This document shows, in pieces, positions 1-7,817 of a stretch of 36,336 bases of DNA. The stretch lies in NCBI GenBank assembly GCA_934747325.1, contig CAKVGW010000015.1:1-36336 (forward strand), written 5' to 3'. The stretch is from an uncultured Candidatus Melainabacteria bacterium (GTDB lineage Bacteria > Cyanobacteriota > Vampirovibrionia > Gastranaerophilales > Gastranaerophilaceae). Every line of letters starts with the position of its first letter. Position 1 is the first letter of the stretch. The position numbers and the translations under genes were made by a program. The notes beneath the pieces were generated by a model. That model searched no databases. It was given only the letters and a program-made list of their open reading frames with translations, and was not told the DNA's origin.

Positions 1-13
1 GAAAGGATAAACA

Positions 14-286
14 ATGACAGAAAAAAAATATCATGGATATAAAATAGAAGGCGTTGGCAAAGGTAAAGCCGACTATTACGTTTATACTGATTTGTGCAAA
101 GGCTGTGGTCTTTGTATTGCAAAATGCCCTATGAACAAAGCAGGCAAAGAATGTTTGACGTGGTCAAAAGAAGTTGGTTTGTACCAAACTCCTGCGGTTG
201 CGCCAAATCCTGAAATTTGTATCGCTTGTGGTGCTTGCGCAATGACTTGCCCTGATAGCGCGATTAGGATTGAAAAAAGAAATTAA
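14..286 (+). CDS. korD: 2-oxoacid:ferredoxin oxidoreductase, ferredoxin (delta) subunit
   Basis: This 90-residue protein carries two 4Fe-4S cluster motifs: CKGCGLCIAKCP near residues 29-40 and CIACGACAMTCP near 69-80. That is the layout of the small delta subunits of 2-oxoglutarate, pyruvate or branched-chain 2-oxoacid:ferredoxin oxidoreductases, which pass electrons from the catalytic subunits to ferredoxin in the cytoplasm of anaerobes. An AAGGA ribosome site lies just before the ATG. The catalytic alpha and beta subunits are not downstream, so if they are linked they must lie left of the window. The short size and the spacing between the clusters fit the delta subunit better than a free ferredoxin, but the substrate cannot be read from this subunit. 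Confidence 0.75.
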   Translation: MTEKKYHGYKIEGVGKGKADYYVYTDLCKGCGLCIAKCPMNKAGKECLTWSKEVGLYQTPAVAPNPEICIACGACAMTCPDSAIRIEKRN

Positions 287-295
287 TATAAAAAA

Positions 296-318
296 GTTAA
301 TGGTGCAAAAATTGCACC
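296..318 (-). repeat. Solo GGTGCAA hairpin (REP family A), possible terminator
   Basis: GTTAAT is followed by GGTGCAA, a 3-nt loop and TTGCACC. This is the same unit that flanks the RAYT transposase at 25.7-26.5 kb. Here the CTAC tail is replaced by TTTTCTT, so the copy could also end transcription of the ferredoxin gene. Confidence 0.7.
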
Positions 319-346
319 TTTTCTTCAATGGAAAAAATGAAAGTGG

Positions 347-381
347 AAAATGGAAAATTGTTTAAAATAATTTTCCATTTT
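347..381. repeat. AAAATGGAAAATT inverted repeat
   Basis: A 13-bp perfect stem (347-359 with 369-381) surrounds a short A/T loop. A relative with the stem AAAAATGGAAAGTTG sits at 14205-14247. Both copies are followed within about 20 nt by a GTAG-headed hairpin. Confidence 0.65.
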
Positions 382-398
382 CTATTTTAGAGAAGTAC

Positions 399-432
399 GT
401 AGGTCGGGTTCAACGTTTTTATTGAACCCGAC
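399..432 (+). repeat. GTAG-headed hairpin (REP family B variant)
   Basis: GTAG (399-402) is followed by an 11-bp perfect stem, GTCGGGTTCAA with TTGAACCCGAC, and an 8-nt loop. It has the same head as the GTTGGGC copies but a different and longer stem. Confidence 0.7.
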
Positions 433-678
433 AATAATTTTGAAAATAGCAAATCTTGAAATATAAGTTGCCTCTGACTCAAATCTTCACCAGAAAATCT
501 AAGTTTCGTGAAGTTCAATTTGATTTTCCGCCGTTTCTCTTGGAGAAGGAGTTGTGGTGCTTTAGTAAACTTTTCGCTAATATCCATTGTTTTAACACTC
601 TATCACCAAAAACTAAACTAACAGGTAATTTATGTTCAATCATAACCCATTACAATTTGTTTATGGAGATATGTTGTT
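433..678. other. Intergenic stretch without a convincing gene
   Basis: Between the hairpin repeats and the next gene there are only short overlapping reading frames on both strands (456-698 plus, 387-587 minus). Neither has a ribosome site or a recognisable domain. The minus frame has a somewhat protein-like N-terminus and might be a small gene or a remnant; I cannot decide. Confidence 0.4.
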
Positions 679-990
679 ATGGAAAAATTTCAAAATAAAT
701 ATTTAGAGCTTAAAAACATAGACAAAGACATCGTGAACTGGGTTGAAGATGTTGCAGAAGAAAATAATTGCAAAATCGAACGCAAGGAGTGGAAAAGTAA
801 ATATAACAGTTATGTTGTTTATGATTATGAACCATTTTGTTCAGAAGGATTTGAGATAAATATTTTGCTAAGTTCATACGATTTATCTTATCTTAATTTT
901 ATTAAATATTTATATAATGAAAAATTAAGTACAATAGAATATCTAGATAACTGCGCAAAAATTCCTGCAATAAAAAACTATTCAATTTAG
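679..990 (+). CDS. Hypothetical protein, 103 aa
   Basis: I do not recognise this protein. It is a 103-residue soluble protein with no signal peptide and no membrane segment, rich in Lys, Glu, Asn and Tyr. The first third looks helical (EKFQNKYLELKNIDKDIVNW). A GGAG ribosome site lies about 10 nt before the ATG. It stands alone between a repeat-rich gap and dapL, which has its own -10 box, so it is probably monocistronic. Confidence 0.55.
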   Translation: MEKFQNKYLELKNIDKDIVNWVEDVAEENNCKIERKEWKSKYNSYVVYDYEPFCSEGFEINILLSSYDLSYLNFIKYLYNEKLSTIEYLDNCAKIPAIKNYSI

Positions 991-1001
991 TAAAGTTGTT
1001 A

Positions 1002-1031
1002 TATAATAATCCTTATCTAGTTTAATAAGGA
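1002..1031 (+). promoter_or_regulatory. -10 box and 5' hairpin covering the dapL ribosome site
   Basis: TATAAT at 1002-1007 would start transcription near 1014. CCTTAT (1011-1016) can pair with ATAAGG (1025-1030), which contains part of the AAGGA ribosome site for the ATG at 1040. The -35 box is weak. The pairing could modulate translation; this is inferred from sequence only. Confidence 0.4.
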
Positions 1032-1039
1032 ATTTTATC

Positions 1040-2281
1040 ATGCAAGAATTTTTTAATGATTATGTTCAATCACTCGAAACTTATATTATGTTTCGTATTA
1101 AAGAAACTGTGGCAAGAATTACGCCTGAGCTTATTGCAAAAGACAGAGCGCCGATTTCTTTATCAATGGGCGCGCCAACGGCAACCCCTCCACAAGCTTT
1201 GATTGACGCATTGAAAAATGCTCTTGATGAAAAAGGTGTTCATCTTTACTCAACACCAAAAGGTGAACCTTATTATAGAGAAGCAGTTGCAAAGAGAATG
1301 AAAAACCGCTTTAATGTGGAACTTGATCCTGCAACAGAAATTTTTTCTTTAATCGGTTCAAAAGAAGGATTGGCAAATTTTATCAGAGTTATTCTTAATC
1401 CGACTACAAACGAAGAGGAAAAAGAAATTGTTCTTGTTCCGGACCCGGGTTATGCTTCTTATAAAGAAATGGTAAAAGTTTCAGGCGGGATGTCATACCC
1501 TATTCCTTTAACTCCAGAAAACAATTTTATGCCGAATATGGAACAAGTTTGGGCAGAGTTTTTGAAAAAAGGTTATAATCCTAAAAAAGTTAAAGCAATG
1601 CTTATTAATTATCCAAACAACCCTCTTGGTGCAACTGCGACAAAAGAATATTTGCAAAACATTGTGGACTTTTGTAAAAAACACCACATATTGTTGATTT
1701 CTGACGCAGCATATACTGACATGTATTTTAAGCCTGAATTAAAACCAATGAGTATTTTGGAAATTGAAGGTGCAAAAGATATTGCAGTAGAATTCTTTAG
1801 CTTTTCAAAACCTTATGCGATAACCGGTTGGAGATTAGGTTGGGTGTGTGGTAATGCAGAGGCTGTTAAGATTTTTGGAAAACTAAAATCAACGCTTGAT
1901 TCAGGCTTGTTTAAGGCTCTTCAAAAAGCTTGCGCTGAAATTCTTAATTCAGAAGAAGGCGAAAAATATATAGAAGAAGCTAATAAAAGATTTAAACATA
2001 GCCAAGACGTTTTTGTTAAAGGTTTGAAGGAAGAATTGGGCTGGGGTGAGTTTAATATTCCTGACGCAACGTTTTATTTATGGTTGCCAATTCCTCCTCG
2101 TTATAAATCTTCTGTTGAATTTACGGATGAGCTTATGCATGAATCAGGTGTAATTGCAGTTCCGGGGGATGCTTTTGGTGAATACGGCAAAGGTTTCTTT
2201 AGAGTTTCAATTGTTTGTTCTGAAGAAGAATTAAAAGAAGCTATTCGTAGAATGAAAGCAGACGGATTTACGTGGAAGTAA
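1040..2281 (+). CDS. dapL: PLP aminotransferase, probable LL-diaminopimelate aminotransferase
   Basis: This is a 413-residue fold-type I (class I/II) aminotransferase. Landmarks are NYPNNPLG near 190-197, the PLP-ring aspartate in SDAAY (Asp222), the Schiff-base lysine in SFSKPYAITGWRLGW (Lys257), and a C-terminal FFRVSI carrying the likely carboxylate-binding arginine. DapL converts tetrahydrodipicolinate and glutamate directly to LL-diaminopimelate, the route used by cyanobacteria and several anaerobes. dapA lies at 22.4 kb, which agrees with diaminopimelate supply. The DapL assignment rests on overall resemblance and context; another amino-acid aminotransferase is possible. It is a single gene with its own -10 box, and a repeat follows it. 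Confidence 0.65.
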   Translation: MQEFFNDYVQSLETYIMFRIKETVARITPELIAKDRAPISLSMGAPTATPPQALIDALKNALDEKGVHLYSTPKGEPYYREAVAKRMKNRFNVELDPATEIFSLIGSKEGLANFIRVILNPTTNEEEKEIVLVPDPGYASYKEMVKVSGGMSYPIPLTPENNFMPNMEQVWAEFLKKGYNPKKVKAMLINYPNNPLGATATKEYLQNIVDFCKKHHILLISDAAYTDMYFKPELKPMSILEIEGAKDIAVEFFSFSKPYAITGWRLGWVCGNAEAVKIFGKLKSTLDSGLFKALQKACAEILNSEEGEKYIEEANKRFKHSQDVFVKGLKEELGWGEFNIPDATFYLWLPIPPRYKSSVEFTDELMHESGVIAVPGDAFGEYGKGFFRVSIVCSEEELKEAIRRMKADGFTWK

Positions 2282-2284
2282 GTT

Positions 2285-2308
2285 GTTGGGCTGGTATGCC
2301 CAACCGAC
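2285..2308 (-). repeat. GTTGGGC hairpin (REP family B), minus orientation
   Basis: A 7-bp stem, GTTGGGC with GCCCAAC, surrounds a 6-nt loop. On the minus strand it is headed by GTCG, a variant of the GTAG head. It lies 4 nt after the dapL stop codon. Confidence 0.7.
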
Positions 2309-2323
2309 ATTAGCTAACAGTTA

Positions 2324-2370
2324 TTCTCCCCTCACCCCCAACCCCTCTCCCACAAAGGGCGAGGGGAGAA
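2324..2370. repeat. CTCCCCTC/GAGGGGAG hairpin repeat
   Basis: A 10-bp outer stem (TTCTCCCCTC with GAGGGGAGAA) encloses CCCCAACCCCTCTCCC and a complementary G-rich segment. The right half (AAGGGCGAGGGGA) reappears at about 22337-22348. Like that element it follows directly after a GTTGGGC hairpin. Confidence 0.65.
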
Positions 2371-2446
2371 AATTGACAGCTTTCTTGAAATTATTACTTC
2401 AAAATGTTACTATAATTATATATAGCGCTAAAAAGGATTTATTTTG

Positions 2447-2884
2447 ATGAAAAAGATATTAATATTATTAGCATTTTTAGTTCCATTTGCTGCAATTGCA
2501 GATGATGTGGTTACAATTAATGGTGTAGATGAGCCGGAATGGAAAGATTTTGCGCCTCATGCTTATATTAATATAGAAGAACCTAAAGGTATCGGCAAAT
2601 TAAATGAAACTGCGTCATACTGGTATAAAAGAAAAGCTGATTTTGACAGCTCAATTAAAGAATGCCGTGAAATGACGGATGTTGGTGCGCAAGTTAGCTG
2701 TTATCAAGAAGTGAAAGTAAAACAATATCAAAAGAATAGCGATTATAACGCAAGATTAGAAGCAAAAGAACGTGCAAGAATGGTGCCGCAAGAAATGTAT
2801 GACAGAACAAATACAATGCTTCCAATCGGTGGTTATTTGGATAATTTTGCACGTTTTCAACCAAACGAACTTAGAGGATACTAA
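2447..2884 (+). CDS. Small exported protein of unknown function
   Basis: A signal peptide is clear: MKKILILLAFLVPFAAIA followed by D, with likely cleavage after Ala18. The mature part is about 127 residues, acidic at the start (DDVVTINGVDEPEW), then helical and charged, with two cysteines (near CREMTD and SCYQE) that could form a disulfide in the periplasm. The ATG at 2447 has AAGGA 9 nt upstream; an in-frame TTG at 2444 is less likely. TATAAT at 2411-2416 is a plausible -10 box. No family is recognised. The kinase downstream is probably transcribed separately. Confidence 0.6.
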   Translation: MKKILILLAFLVPFAAIADDVVTINGVDEPEWKDFAPHAYINIEEPKGIGKLNETASYWYKRKADFDSSIKECREMTDVGAQVSCYQEVKVKQYQKNSDYNARLEAKERARMVPQEMYDRTNTMLPIGGYLDNFARFQPNELRGY

Positions 2885-2915
2885 TATAAGATTAGATTTT
2901 TTTTCTAAATGATTA

Positions 2916-2931
2916 TATAATATTGAATATG
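2916..2931 (+). promoter_or_regulatory. -10 box for a leaderless histidine kinase transcript
   Basis: TATAAT at 2916-2921 ends 8 nt before the ATG at 2929, and no ribosome site is visible. Transcription would start at or next to the start codon. Confidence 0.5.
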
Positions 2932-4578
2932 GGGAAGTTTGATTTATTTAACAAATTCAATAGTGCTGTAATCGTTTTGAATGAAAATCGAGAAACTGTG
3001 TTTAGAAATAATGTTTTTAAACGTGTTTTTCCTGATTTTGAGAATATAAATAAATTTTCGCACAAGTTGAATTACAGTGTTTGTGCGCTTGTGAGTAATG
3101 ATGTGAGCGTGCATTCTCCAATAACTCAAGCAATAAATTCTAAAGAAGATTTTTCTGCGCATGTATTGTACCAGAGTTCAAATAACGATTATTCGTACTA
3201 TGATTTGAACGCTACGAAAAAAGGCAATTATACGCTCATTGTTTTTACGGATGTAACGGCAAAAATAAGCTTGGAAAATGTTCTTGTAAGAAATCAGAAT
3301 TATCAGAAAAAAATTGCTTTGTTGGAGAGTGAAAATAAAAATCTTTCTAAAATTAAACTCCAAGCGCAATCACAAGCGATGAAGCTTTTGTTACTTAATA
3401 ATATTTCTAATATTATTAGAGAATCAATCGACACTTCTATCATTTTAAAATCCGCACTGGAAGAACTTGCACAAATGTTTGGTGCTTTTCGCGCGTATTA
3501 CGCAAATGCAGAGGACGAAGGTAGGTTTTTAATTCAGGAGTCTTTAGAAAAAAAAGATGTTGGGCAAATTATTTCTTTTGATAGAGAAACAACTCAACAT
3601 ATCAACAATGGCAAGGTTTCATGCCAAATTTGTATGAAAGAATTTAGAGAAGCAAAACCGTTTAGAGAAAATGTTCAGCGAATTATTTTGCCGATTTATC
3701 ACTTAAATTCTCTTTTGGGAATTATTGTACTTTCTACAAAACAGAAAACTAAACTTGATGATGCGCTAGAAGTTTTAGATGGAGTGTCTTCTCAGTTAGG
3801 AAACGCTATAATACAATCTGAACTTTATAAAAAGAATGCGAGCATGGTTAAAGATTTAACTAAAACGCTTGCAGAATTGCAAGATACGCAATTGAAGCTT
3901 ATTAATTCCGAAAAAATGGCGTCTTTAGGTCAACTTGTAGCAGGTGTTGCGCATGAAATTAATACTCCTGTTGCTTCAATCAAATCTAATAATGAAATAA
4001 TGAAAAAATTGATTGGACAAGTAGAGGATGAAGACACAAAAGATTTGCTTAGAGAAATTAACGATATTGATACAGAAGCAATTGCACGTATTAACAGGCT
4101 TGTAGTGTCTTTACGAAAGTTTGTAAGGCTTGATGAAGCGGAACTACAAGAGGCGGATATTAATAAAGAAATTGATTTAACGCTGGATTTAATCAGACAT
4201 GAGACCAAAAATAGAATTACAATCGTAAAAAATTATGGCAATCTTCCGCCAATCAAATGTTATCCGAATATGTTAAATCAAGTGTTCATGAATATTCTTG
4301 TAAATGCTGCGCATGCTATCAATAAAGAAGGGATTATAACTATTGACACAGATTTTCAGGATAATAATTTGATTGTAAGAATTAAAGATAACGGTTGCGG
4401 TATAAAAGAGCCGGATAAAATTTTCTTTGCCGGATACACAACAAAGGGTGTAGGTGTTGGAACCGGCTTGGGGCTTGCAATTTCACAAAAAATCATTGAA
4501 AAACACGAAGGAAAAATAGAAGTAAAGACAAAAATAAATGAAGGAAGTGAGTTTATTATTACTATCCCTAGTAGGTAA
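2929..4578 (+). CDS. Orphan sensor histidine kinase with GAF-like sensor region
   Basis: A cytoplasmic histidine kinase of about 549 residues. The N-terminal 120 residues look PAS-like, followed by a coiled stretch. A GAF-like region is near 170-300 (cysteines in HINNGKVSCQICMKEF), and a second coil leads into the dimerisation domain with the phosphorylated histidine in GVAHEINTPVASIKSN (His342). The ATPase domain has the N box NILVNAAHAI, the G1 box DNGCGI and the G2 box GVGTGLGLAIS. There is no transmembrane segment, so it senses an internal signal or acts with a partner. No response regulator is adjacent. I prefer the ATG at 2929 to the TTG at 2923 because of the -10 spacing. Confidence 0.85.
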   Translation: MGKFDLFNKFNSAVIVLNENRETVFRNNVFKRVFPDFENINKFSHKLNYSVCALVSNDVSVHSPITQAINSKEDFSAHVLYQSSNNDYSYYDLNATKKGNYTLIVFTDVTAKISLENVLVRNQNYQKKIALLESENKNLSKIKLQAQSQAMKLLLLNNISNIIRESIDTSIILKSALEELAQMFGAFRAYYANAEDEGRFLIQESLEKKDVGQIISFDRETTQHINNGKVSCQICMKEFREAKPFRENVQRIILPIYHLNSLLGIIVLSTKQKTKLDDALEVLDGVSSQLGNAIIQSELYKKNASMVKDLTKTLAELQDTQLKLINSEKMASLGQLVAGVAHEINTPVASIKSNNEIMKKLIGQVEDEDTKDLLREINDIDTEAIARINRLVVSLRKFVRLDEAELQEADINKEIDLTLDLIRHETKNRITIVKNYGNLPPIKCYPNMLNQVFMNILVNAAHAINKEGIITIDTDFQDNNLIVRIKDNGCGIKEPDKIFFAGYTTKGVGVGTGLGLAISQKIIEKHEGKIEVKTKINEGSEFIITIPSR

Positions 4579-4867
4579 CAAATATAAATTTTTGTAAACA
4601 CAAGTTTTTCAATGTATATCTAAATTACAAACACATCACAATTATAATATTAATTAACTTTTGTAAAATTATCTGACAGAGTAGTCATGAAAATGTAAAA
4701 ATGTGGTATATTAATACTACCAAGATTAAGTGTAATTTTTACCCTAAATCGGGTATGTAACAAAATCTTTACAAAACGAAAGATAAAGGCAATTTTAAAA
4801 ATAAAGAATACTTTATATTACTGTGTAGAATTTTAAATTGATATATTGCATATCGGAGGTAAAGTGT

Positions 4868-5722
4868 ATGGCAATTACTGTAAACAGCAAAAAGAAACAA
4901 GTAAAAAAATCTTTCCAAGAACTTATTAATGATTTGATGTCATCAAGTTCTGAAAAAGTTAGATATAATGCCGCTCGTGTTCTAGGAGAAATGGGCGATT
5001 CTAAAGCTGTTGAACCGTTAATCAATGTTCTTAAGAATGATAAAAACGGTTCTGTTCGTTTATATGCAGCTCGTGCATTGGGCGAATTGGGTGATACAAA
5101 AGCAACTGAACACTTAATTGAATCTTTGAGAGAAGATCGTAACGTTGATGTTAGAGTTCGTGCAGCTCGTGCGTTAGGTCGTTTGGGTGGTAAGATTGTT
5201 GTTGAACCGCTTGTAGAAGCATTAAACGATGAAAATTCACAAGTATGCATCACTGCAACAGATGCATTAATTGAAATTGGTGATGTTGCAACGGACGCTT
5301 TGATGAAATCATTAGACCATGAAAAAGTTAACGTAAGATGTGACGCAACAAGAGCATTGGGTGAAATCGGTAATAAAAAATGTGTTGATAAAATTATTAA
5401 CATGTTATATGACGAATGGGTTAACGTAAGAATTTATGCAGTAACTTCATTGGGTAAATTGAATGATACAAAAGCAGTTCCTGCATTGATTGATGTTATG
5501 AAAAACCGTTCTGAAAATGATTTGGTTAGAGCAGGTGCAGCAGCAGCTTTAGGTGTGCTTCGTGACCAAAGAGCATTGTTGCCATTAAGAGAATTGATTA
5601 TGGAAGCTGAAGAATTGGGTGAACTTGAAGATACAGCTCTTAAATCATTCAAGAAAATTATGGCTGCAAACTGGCAAGCAATTCCTGGTGCAACTCAACA
5701 AAAGAAACCTGCAGGTTGTTAA
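4868..5722 (+). CDS. HEAT-repeat protein of the PBS-lyase type
   Basis: The 284-residue protein is built almost wholly of about seven helical repeats of 30-31 residues, with recurring R.NAA.ALGE.GD..AV..L...L cores: VRYNAARVLGEMGDSKAVEPL, then VRLYAARALGELGD, VRVRAARALGRLGG and so on. This is the short HEAT repeat first described in phycobilisome lyases, which in other proteins serves as a general binding scaffold. The start is set by a strong GGAGGT site 7 nt before the ATG at 4868; an upstream in-frame ATG at 4838 has none. The 289-bp gap before it is AT-rich, with a TACCC/GGGTA hairpin near 4739 and no gene. No photosynthesis genes are nearby, so a lyase role is unlikely. Confidence 0.75.
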   Translation: MAITVNSKKKQVKKSFQELINDLMSSSSEKVRYNAARVLGEMGDSKAVEPLINVLKNDKNGSVRLYAARALGELGDTKATEHLIESLREDRNVDVRVRAARALGRLGGKIVVEPLVEALNDENSQVCITATDALIEIGDVATDALMKSLDHEKVNVRCDATRALGEIGNKKCVDKIINMLYDEWVNVRIYAVTSLGKLNDTKAVPALIDVMKNRSENDLVRAGAAAALGVLRDQRALLPLRELIMEAEELGELEDTALKSFKKIMAANWQAIPGATQQKKPAGC

Positions 5723-5736
5723 TAATTTAAAGAATT

Positions 5737-5777
5737 AAAAAAAATAACGAGTGAAAAATCACTCGTTATTTTTTTTA
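5737..5777. terminator. Bidirectional intrinsic terminator
   Basis: A 12-bp perfect stem, AATAACGAGTGA with TCACTCGTTATT, has an AAAA loop and an A-run on one side and a T-run on the other. It serves the converging HEAT gene (+) and plsY (-). Confidence 0.9.
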
Positions 5778-5792
5778 TTGTTTGATTAAAAA

Positions 5793-6401
5793 CTATCTTA
5801 CTTTATTTTCGTTACCATTAATTAATCGTTTGATGTTTTCTCTATGTAAATAAACAATGTAAATTGCACCAAGTGCGCAGTATGCAACATAAGCGATTGG
5901 TGCGCCTAAAAAGTACATTACAAATGGTGAAATAACTAAAGCAATGATTGAGCCTACTGAAACATATTTTGTTGTATATGTAATTACGCCCCAAACAAGT
6001 GCGATAACTATACCTACAACCCAGTTTAAAGCAAGAATTGTACCAACTCCTGACGCTACGGACTTTCCGCCCTTAAATTGTAAGAAAATGGATTTACTAT
6101 GACCGATAATAACCGCAATTGCTGCAATTACAGGAGCTAGACCAAGAGAAACTCCGACCGTTGCAAACAGTTTTGCTAAAACAACAGGCAAAGCGCCTTT
6201 GAGAGCGTCTAAAAGCATTACTAAAAAGAAGTAGTTTTTACCTAGCACTCTTTTTACGTTTGTTGCACCGGTAGAACCTGAACCAACAGTTCTTATATCT
6301 TGACCTGTTTTTGCTTTAACTATTAAATAGCCCGTTGGAATAGAGCCTATTATATAAGCAACAATTGCGACAACTAAAAGTTCAACACATTTCAATATCA
6401 T
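5793..6401 (-). CDS. plsY: Acyl-phosphate:glycerol-3-phosphate acyltransferase PlsY
   Basis: An integral membrane enzyme of 202 residues, the usual PlsY length. It moves the acyl group from acyl-phosphate to glycerol-3-phosphate to make lysophosphatidate. The three family motifs are visible: SIPTGY with GSGSTGATNVKR (residues 20-51), GHSKSIFLQFKGGKSVA (100-116), and a C-terminal cytosolic HRENIKRL segment. About five hydrophobic segments span the chain. AGGAGGGAT before the ATG is a strong ribosome site. Its acyl-phosphate donor is made by PlsX, encoded about 3.4 kb away on the other strand. Confidence 0.95.
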   Translation of the reverse strand: MILKCVELLVVAIVAYIIGSIPTGYLIVKAKTGQDIRTVGSGSTGATNVKRVLGKNYFFLVMLLDALKGALPVVLAKLFATVGVSLGLAPVIAAIAVIIGHSKSIFLQFKGGKSVASGVGTILALNWVVGIVIALVWGVITYTTKYVSVGSIIALVISPFVMYFLGAPIAYVAYCALGAIYIVYLHRENIKRLINGNENKVR

Positions 6402-6482
6402 TTATCCCTCCTAAAATTCATAATTCGTATTATACAATAAGGCAGATATAAATGAAAGCACACTTGTTTAATTGTCTTAATC

Positions 6483-6510
6483 TTGAGAAATCTCTTAAAT
6501 ACGTTATAAT
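6483..6510 (+). promoter_or_regulatory. Sigma-70-type promoter of the EF-hand gene
   Basis: TTGAGA (6483-6488), a 16-nt spacer and TATAAT (6505-6510), about 38 nt before the gene start. Confidence 0.6.
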
Positions 6511-6547
6511 AAAAATAGTATGTCGTTTTTAATGAAAGGATTCAATG

Positions 6548-7159
6548 ATGACAGGAATTGGTCTTGGAGTTACAAATATTGGTAACAAATCTTTTGGAAT
6601 TCAAACTAACAATTTTTCAAATTCTAAAAACGCTGTCTATGCAACAAAGGGTGAGCCTATGTATCAAAAAGAAATGGACACAGACGAAGATGGTGTAATT
6701 ACGTTTAAGGAATTTATGGATTACTGTGATGAAAACGGTATTGGGTATAAAGAGCGTGTATTGATGCTGAATAATCGAATGACATATCAGCTTAACAAAA
6801 AGGCAGCGGAAAGTAGTGAAAAAGTTCAACAAGAGGCTGAAAAGTCAGAAGAATCTGAAAACACAGAAGAAAACAGTGATTCTGAAAAAGTTTATGCAAG
6901 AAAAGGCGATTCTAACTATGAAGAAGTCATTGATGGAAACGAAGATGGTACAATTACTTACGCAGAATATATGGAATATTGCAGGAAGCAAAGCGAAAAC
7001 TCTGCAGAACAAGCATTTTCACCAAAAGCAGAGGCTGTAAAAACAGAAAATCCTGATACAAAACAAGAACAAATTGTGGTAAAAGATTACGCAAAAGCGT
7101 TCAAGAGTTATGCTAATTCTGAATCTAAAGCAGAAGGCAAAATAGAAAACGAAGCTTAA
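6548..7159 (+). CDS. EF-hand protein with a duplicated calcium-loop unit
   Basis: A 203-residue hydrophilic protein with two canonical EF-hand loops: DTDEDGVITFKE (near 44-55) and DGNEDGTITYAE (near 123-134). Each loop sits in a repeat of about 34 residues that starts YA.KG...Y and ends E.M.YC, so the protein arose by internal duplication. The region between is Glu/Ser-rich and probably disordered, as is the C-terminus. No signal peptide is seen. AAAGGA lies 7 nt before the ATG at 6548; the ATG at 6545 is too close to it. The likely role is calcium binding or signalling, but the partner is unknown. Confidence 0.7.
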   Translation: MTGIGLGVTNIGNKSFGIQTNNFSNSKNAVYATKGEPMYQKEMDTDEDGVITFKEFMDYCDENGIGYKERVLMLNNRMTYQLNKKAAESSEKVQQEAEKSEESENTEENSDSEKVYARKGDSNYEEVIDGNEDGTITYAEYMEYCRKQSENSAEQAFSPKAEAVKTENPDTKQEQIVVKDYAKAFKSYANSESKAEGKIENEA

Positions 7160-7170
7160 AGTTTTATCTT

Positions 7171-7743
7171 TTAAATTTCAATCTCACCTTGTCTGTATAC
7201 AACAACTTCACCATTATTAAATCCGGCAACAGTAGAAGCTTTACCCTTTGCTAAATGTCCATAATCAGGAATTACTAAATCTACTTTATCGCCAATATAT
7301 TTAACAGCTTCATCATAAGTCAAAGCAGGAGCTTCTCCTGAAAGATTTGCACTGGTTGTTGCTAAAACTCGTCCGTCTACGTTTTTGCAAATATTTGCGA
7401 ATGTTTCATTGTCGGGAATTCTAACACCGACAGTAGGCATAGAAGATGTTATGTAATCAGGAGTTTTTTCAGATTTTTCCAAAACAAGCGTTAATGCACC
7501 GGGGAAATATTGTTTGATTAAGCGTTGAGCTTCTTTATTAATCGGTTGTTTTACATATTCAAATAAATTATAAAACTCGTCACTCATTAAGATTAGCGGT
7601 TTTTTGCCGTCACGGTGTTTGATATCATAAATCTTTTTTACGGCTTTTTCGCTCGTCGGCAAGCATCCAAGCCCCCAAACCGTATCAGTAACATAGGCGA
7701 TAACGCCATCATTTTTTAAAATTTCATTAATTTTTTCAAACAT
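7171..7743 (-). CDS. tsaC: Threonylcarbamoyl-AMP synthase family protein (Sua5/YciO/YrdC)
   Basis: This 190-residue protein has the single YrdC domain. It opens with GGVIAYVTDTVWGLGC-type sequence (here DGVIAYVTDTVWGLGC), has KHRDGKKPLILM (nucleotide and bicarbonate site) and TSANLSGEAP, and ends STVAGFNNGEVVVYRQGEI. Family members make threonylcarbamoyl-AMP from threonine, bicarbonate and ATP for the t6A modification of ANN-decoding tRNAs. The C-terminal Sua5 extension is missing, so it is the short TsaC-like form; the YciO side branch cannot be excluded. AGGTGA precedes the ATG. It converges with the EF-hand gene with only 11 nt between them. Confidence 0.85.
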   Translation of the reverse strand: MFEKINEILKNDGVIAYVTDTVWGLGCLPTSEKAVKKIYDIKHRDGKKPLILMSDEFYNLFEYVKQPINKEAQRLIKQYFPGALTLVLEKSEKTPDYITSSMPTVGVRIPDNETFANICKNVDGRVLATTSANLSGEAPALTYDEAVKYIGDKVDLVIPDYGHLAKGKASTVAGFNNGEVVVYRQGEIEI

Positions 7744-7802
7744 AATTCACCTAAATTTATATTTTTATATTAATTATACTAGCAAAAAAAATTTTTACAG
7801 GT

Positions 7803-7817
7803 TATATACATGGTATG
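7803..7817 (+). promoter_or_regulatory. Possible -10 box for a leaderless transcript
   Basis: TATATA (7803-7808) ends 7 nt before the ATG at 7815. No ribosome site and no good -35 box are visible. Confidence 0.35.

Noticed and set aside
387..698. Two overlapping frames on opposite strands (456-698 plus, 387-587 minus)
   Set aside because: Neither has a ribosome site or recognised domain, and the plus frame runs into the supported gene at 679. The minus frame remains a weak possibility.
4838..4867. Upstream in-frame ATG of the HEAT gene
   Set aside because: No ribosome site, whereas GGAGGT is well placed for the ATG at 4868.
4813..5403. Long minus-strand frame opposite the HEAT gene
   Set aside because: Its composition is the low-complexity Ser/Ala/Thr shadow of the repeat-coding strand, with no start signals.
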